A stretch of 15,749 bases of DNA from Planctomycetales bacterium. Its GTDB lineage: Bacteria; Planctomycetota; SBBH01. Each line of letters opens with the position of its first letter. The first letter of the stretch is position 1. The notes beneath the pieces were generated by a model, which was given only the letters and a program-made list of their open reading frames with translations, was not told the DNA's origin and ran no database searches. The stretch is taken from NCBI GenBank assembly GCA_005239795.1, contig SBBH01000128.1, positions 1 to 15,749 on the forward strand, written 5' to 3'. Shown here piece by piece: positions 15,721 through 15,749 of this stretch. Position numbers and translations under genes: made by a program.

Positions 15721-15749
15721 GGAGAAATGAGGAAATTTCAGGCCGACCC
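15721..15749 (+). other. Right-edge tail: possible start of another gene or heptamer array
   Basis: After the stop at 15718-15720 comes ggagaaatgaggaaatttc. It contains an ATG (15727-15729) in an open frame to the edge (MRKFQAD), with GGAG only about 2 nt upstream, too close to be convincing. It also contains one GAAATGA unit as in the 9077-9118 array, followed by an inverted ATTTC. The 29 nt are too few to decide. Confidence 0.25.

Overview
This is a 15.7-kb stretch of a high-GC bacterial chromosome (about two thirds G+C by eye), densely packed with housekeeping genes. No phage, transposon, CRISPR, rRNA or tRNA gene is visible. Two proteins recall Planctomycetota/PVC-type families from memory: the six-pass membrane protein at 3195-4517, with its W-P-L-M...EG-D-AFDA-SR-SYV-RPW core, and the secreted repeat-like protein at 14377-15720 with its VDYLW...LQP-F-E-W core. 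I therefore suggest a planctomycete-like or other PVC-group bacterium, at moderate confidence and without any database check.

Layout. A block on the minus strand reads leftward from about 6690: dnaJ, grpE, an FmdB-type zinc-ribbon protein, a multi-pass membrane protein, der (engA) and recG, which is cut by the left window edge. A good sigma-70-type promoter (6698-6726) drives dnaJ. A block on the plus strand reads rightward from 6776: plsC, rpsA (six S1 domains), glmS, a short sigma-70-family factor, rpsU (bS21), an ABC transporter ATPase, its ABC-2-type permease, and a secreted or membrane-anchored partner of unknown function. Many junctions are 4-nt ATGA/GTGA overlaps (dnaJ/grpE, der/recG, sigma/rpsU, rpsU/ATPase, permease/last gene), which suggests translational coupling. 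The blocks combine protein folding (DnaJ, GrpE), ribosome assembly and translation (Der, S1, bS21), DNA repair (RecG), envelope precursor synthesis (PlsC, GlmS), transcription initiation (sigma) and export (ABC trio).

The most unusual content is not a gene. Three intergenic or gene-boundary arrays have a strict 7-nt period, each with a different heptamer: TTCGTGG/ATCGTGG-like at 3065-3120, GAAATGA then its near-inverse ATTTCAC at 9077-9168, and AAACACC/CAACAGC at 13043-13098. All three lie immediately upstream of a start codon (der, glmS, ABC permease). Those three starts lack a recognisable Shine-Dalgarno sequence, whereas several other genes here have excellent ones. Two of the arrays consist of forward units followed by inverted units and can fold into hairpins; the third is translated as the C-terminal tail of the ABC ATPase. 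They resemble in form the heptanucleotide short tandem repeats (STRR) described in cyanobacteria. I recall the same peptide-level signatures (NSQQPTA, MRNEKRE, HFTFHIS, RFTNHD) as spurious hypothetical proteins in many unrelated genomes. Their origin and role are the best candidate here for something undescribed.

No gene-free stretch exceeds 300 bases; the longest are 3045-3194 (150 nt), 4518-4634 (117 nt), 6665-6775 (111 nt) and 9066-9175 (110 nt), and their contents are listed.
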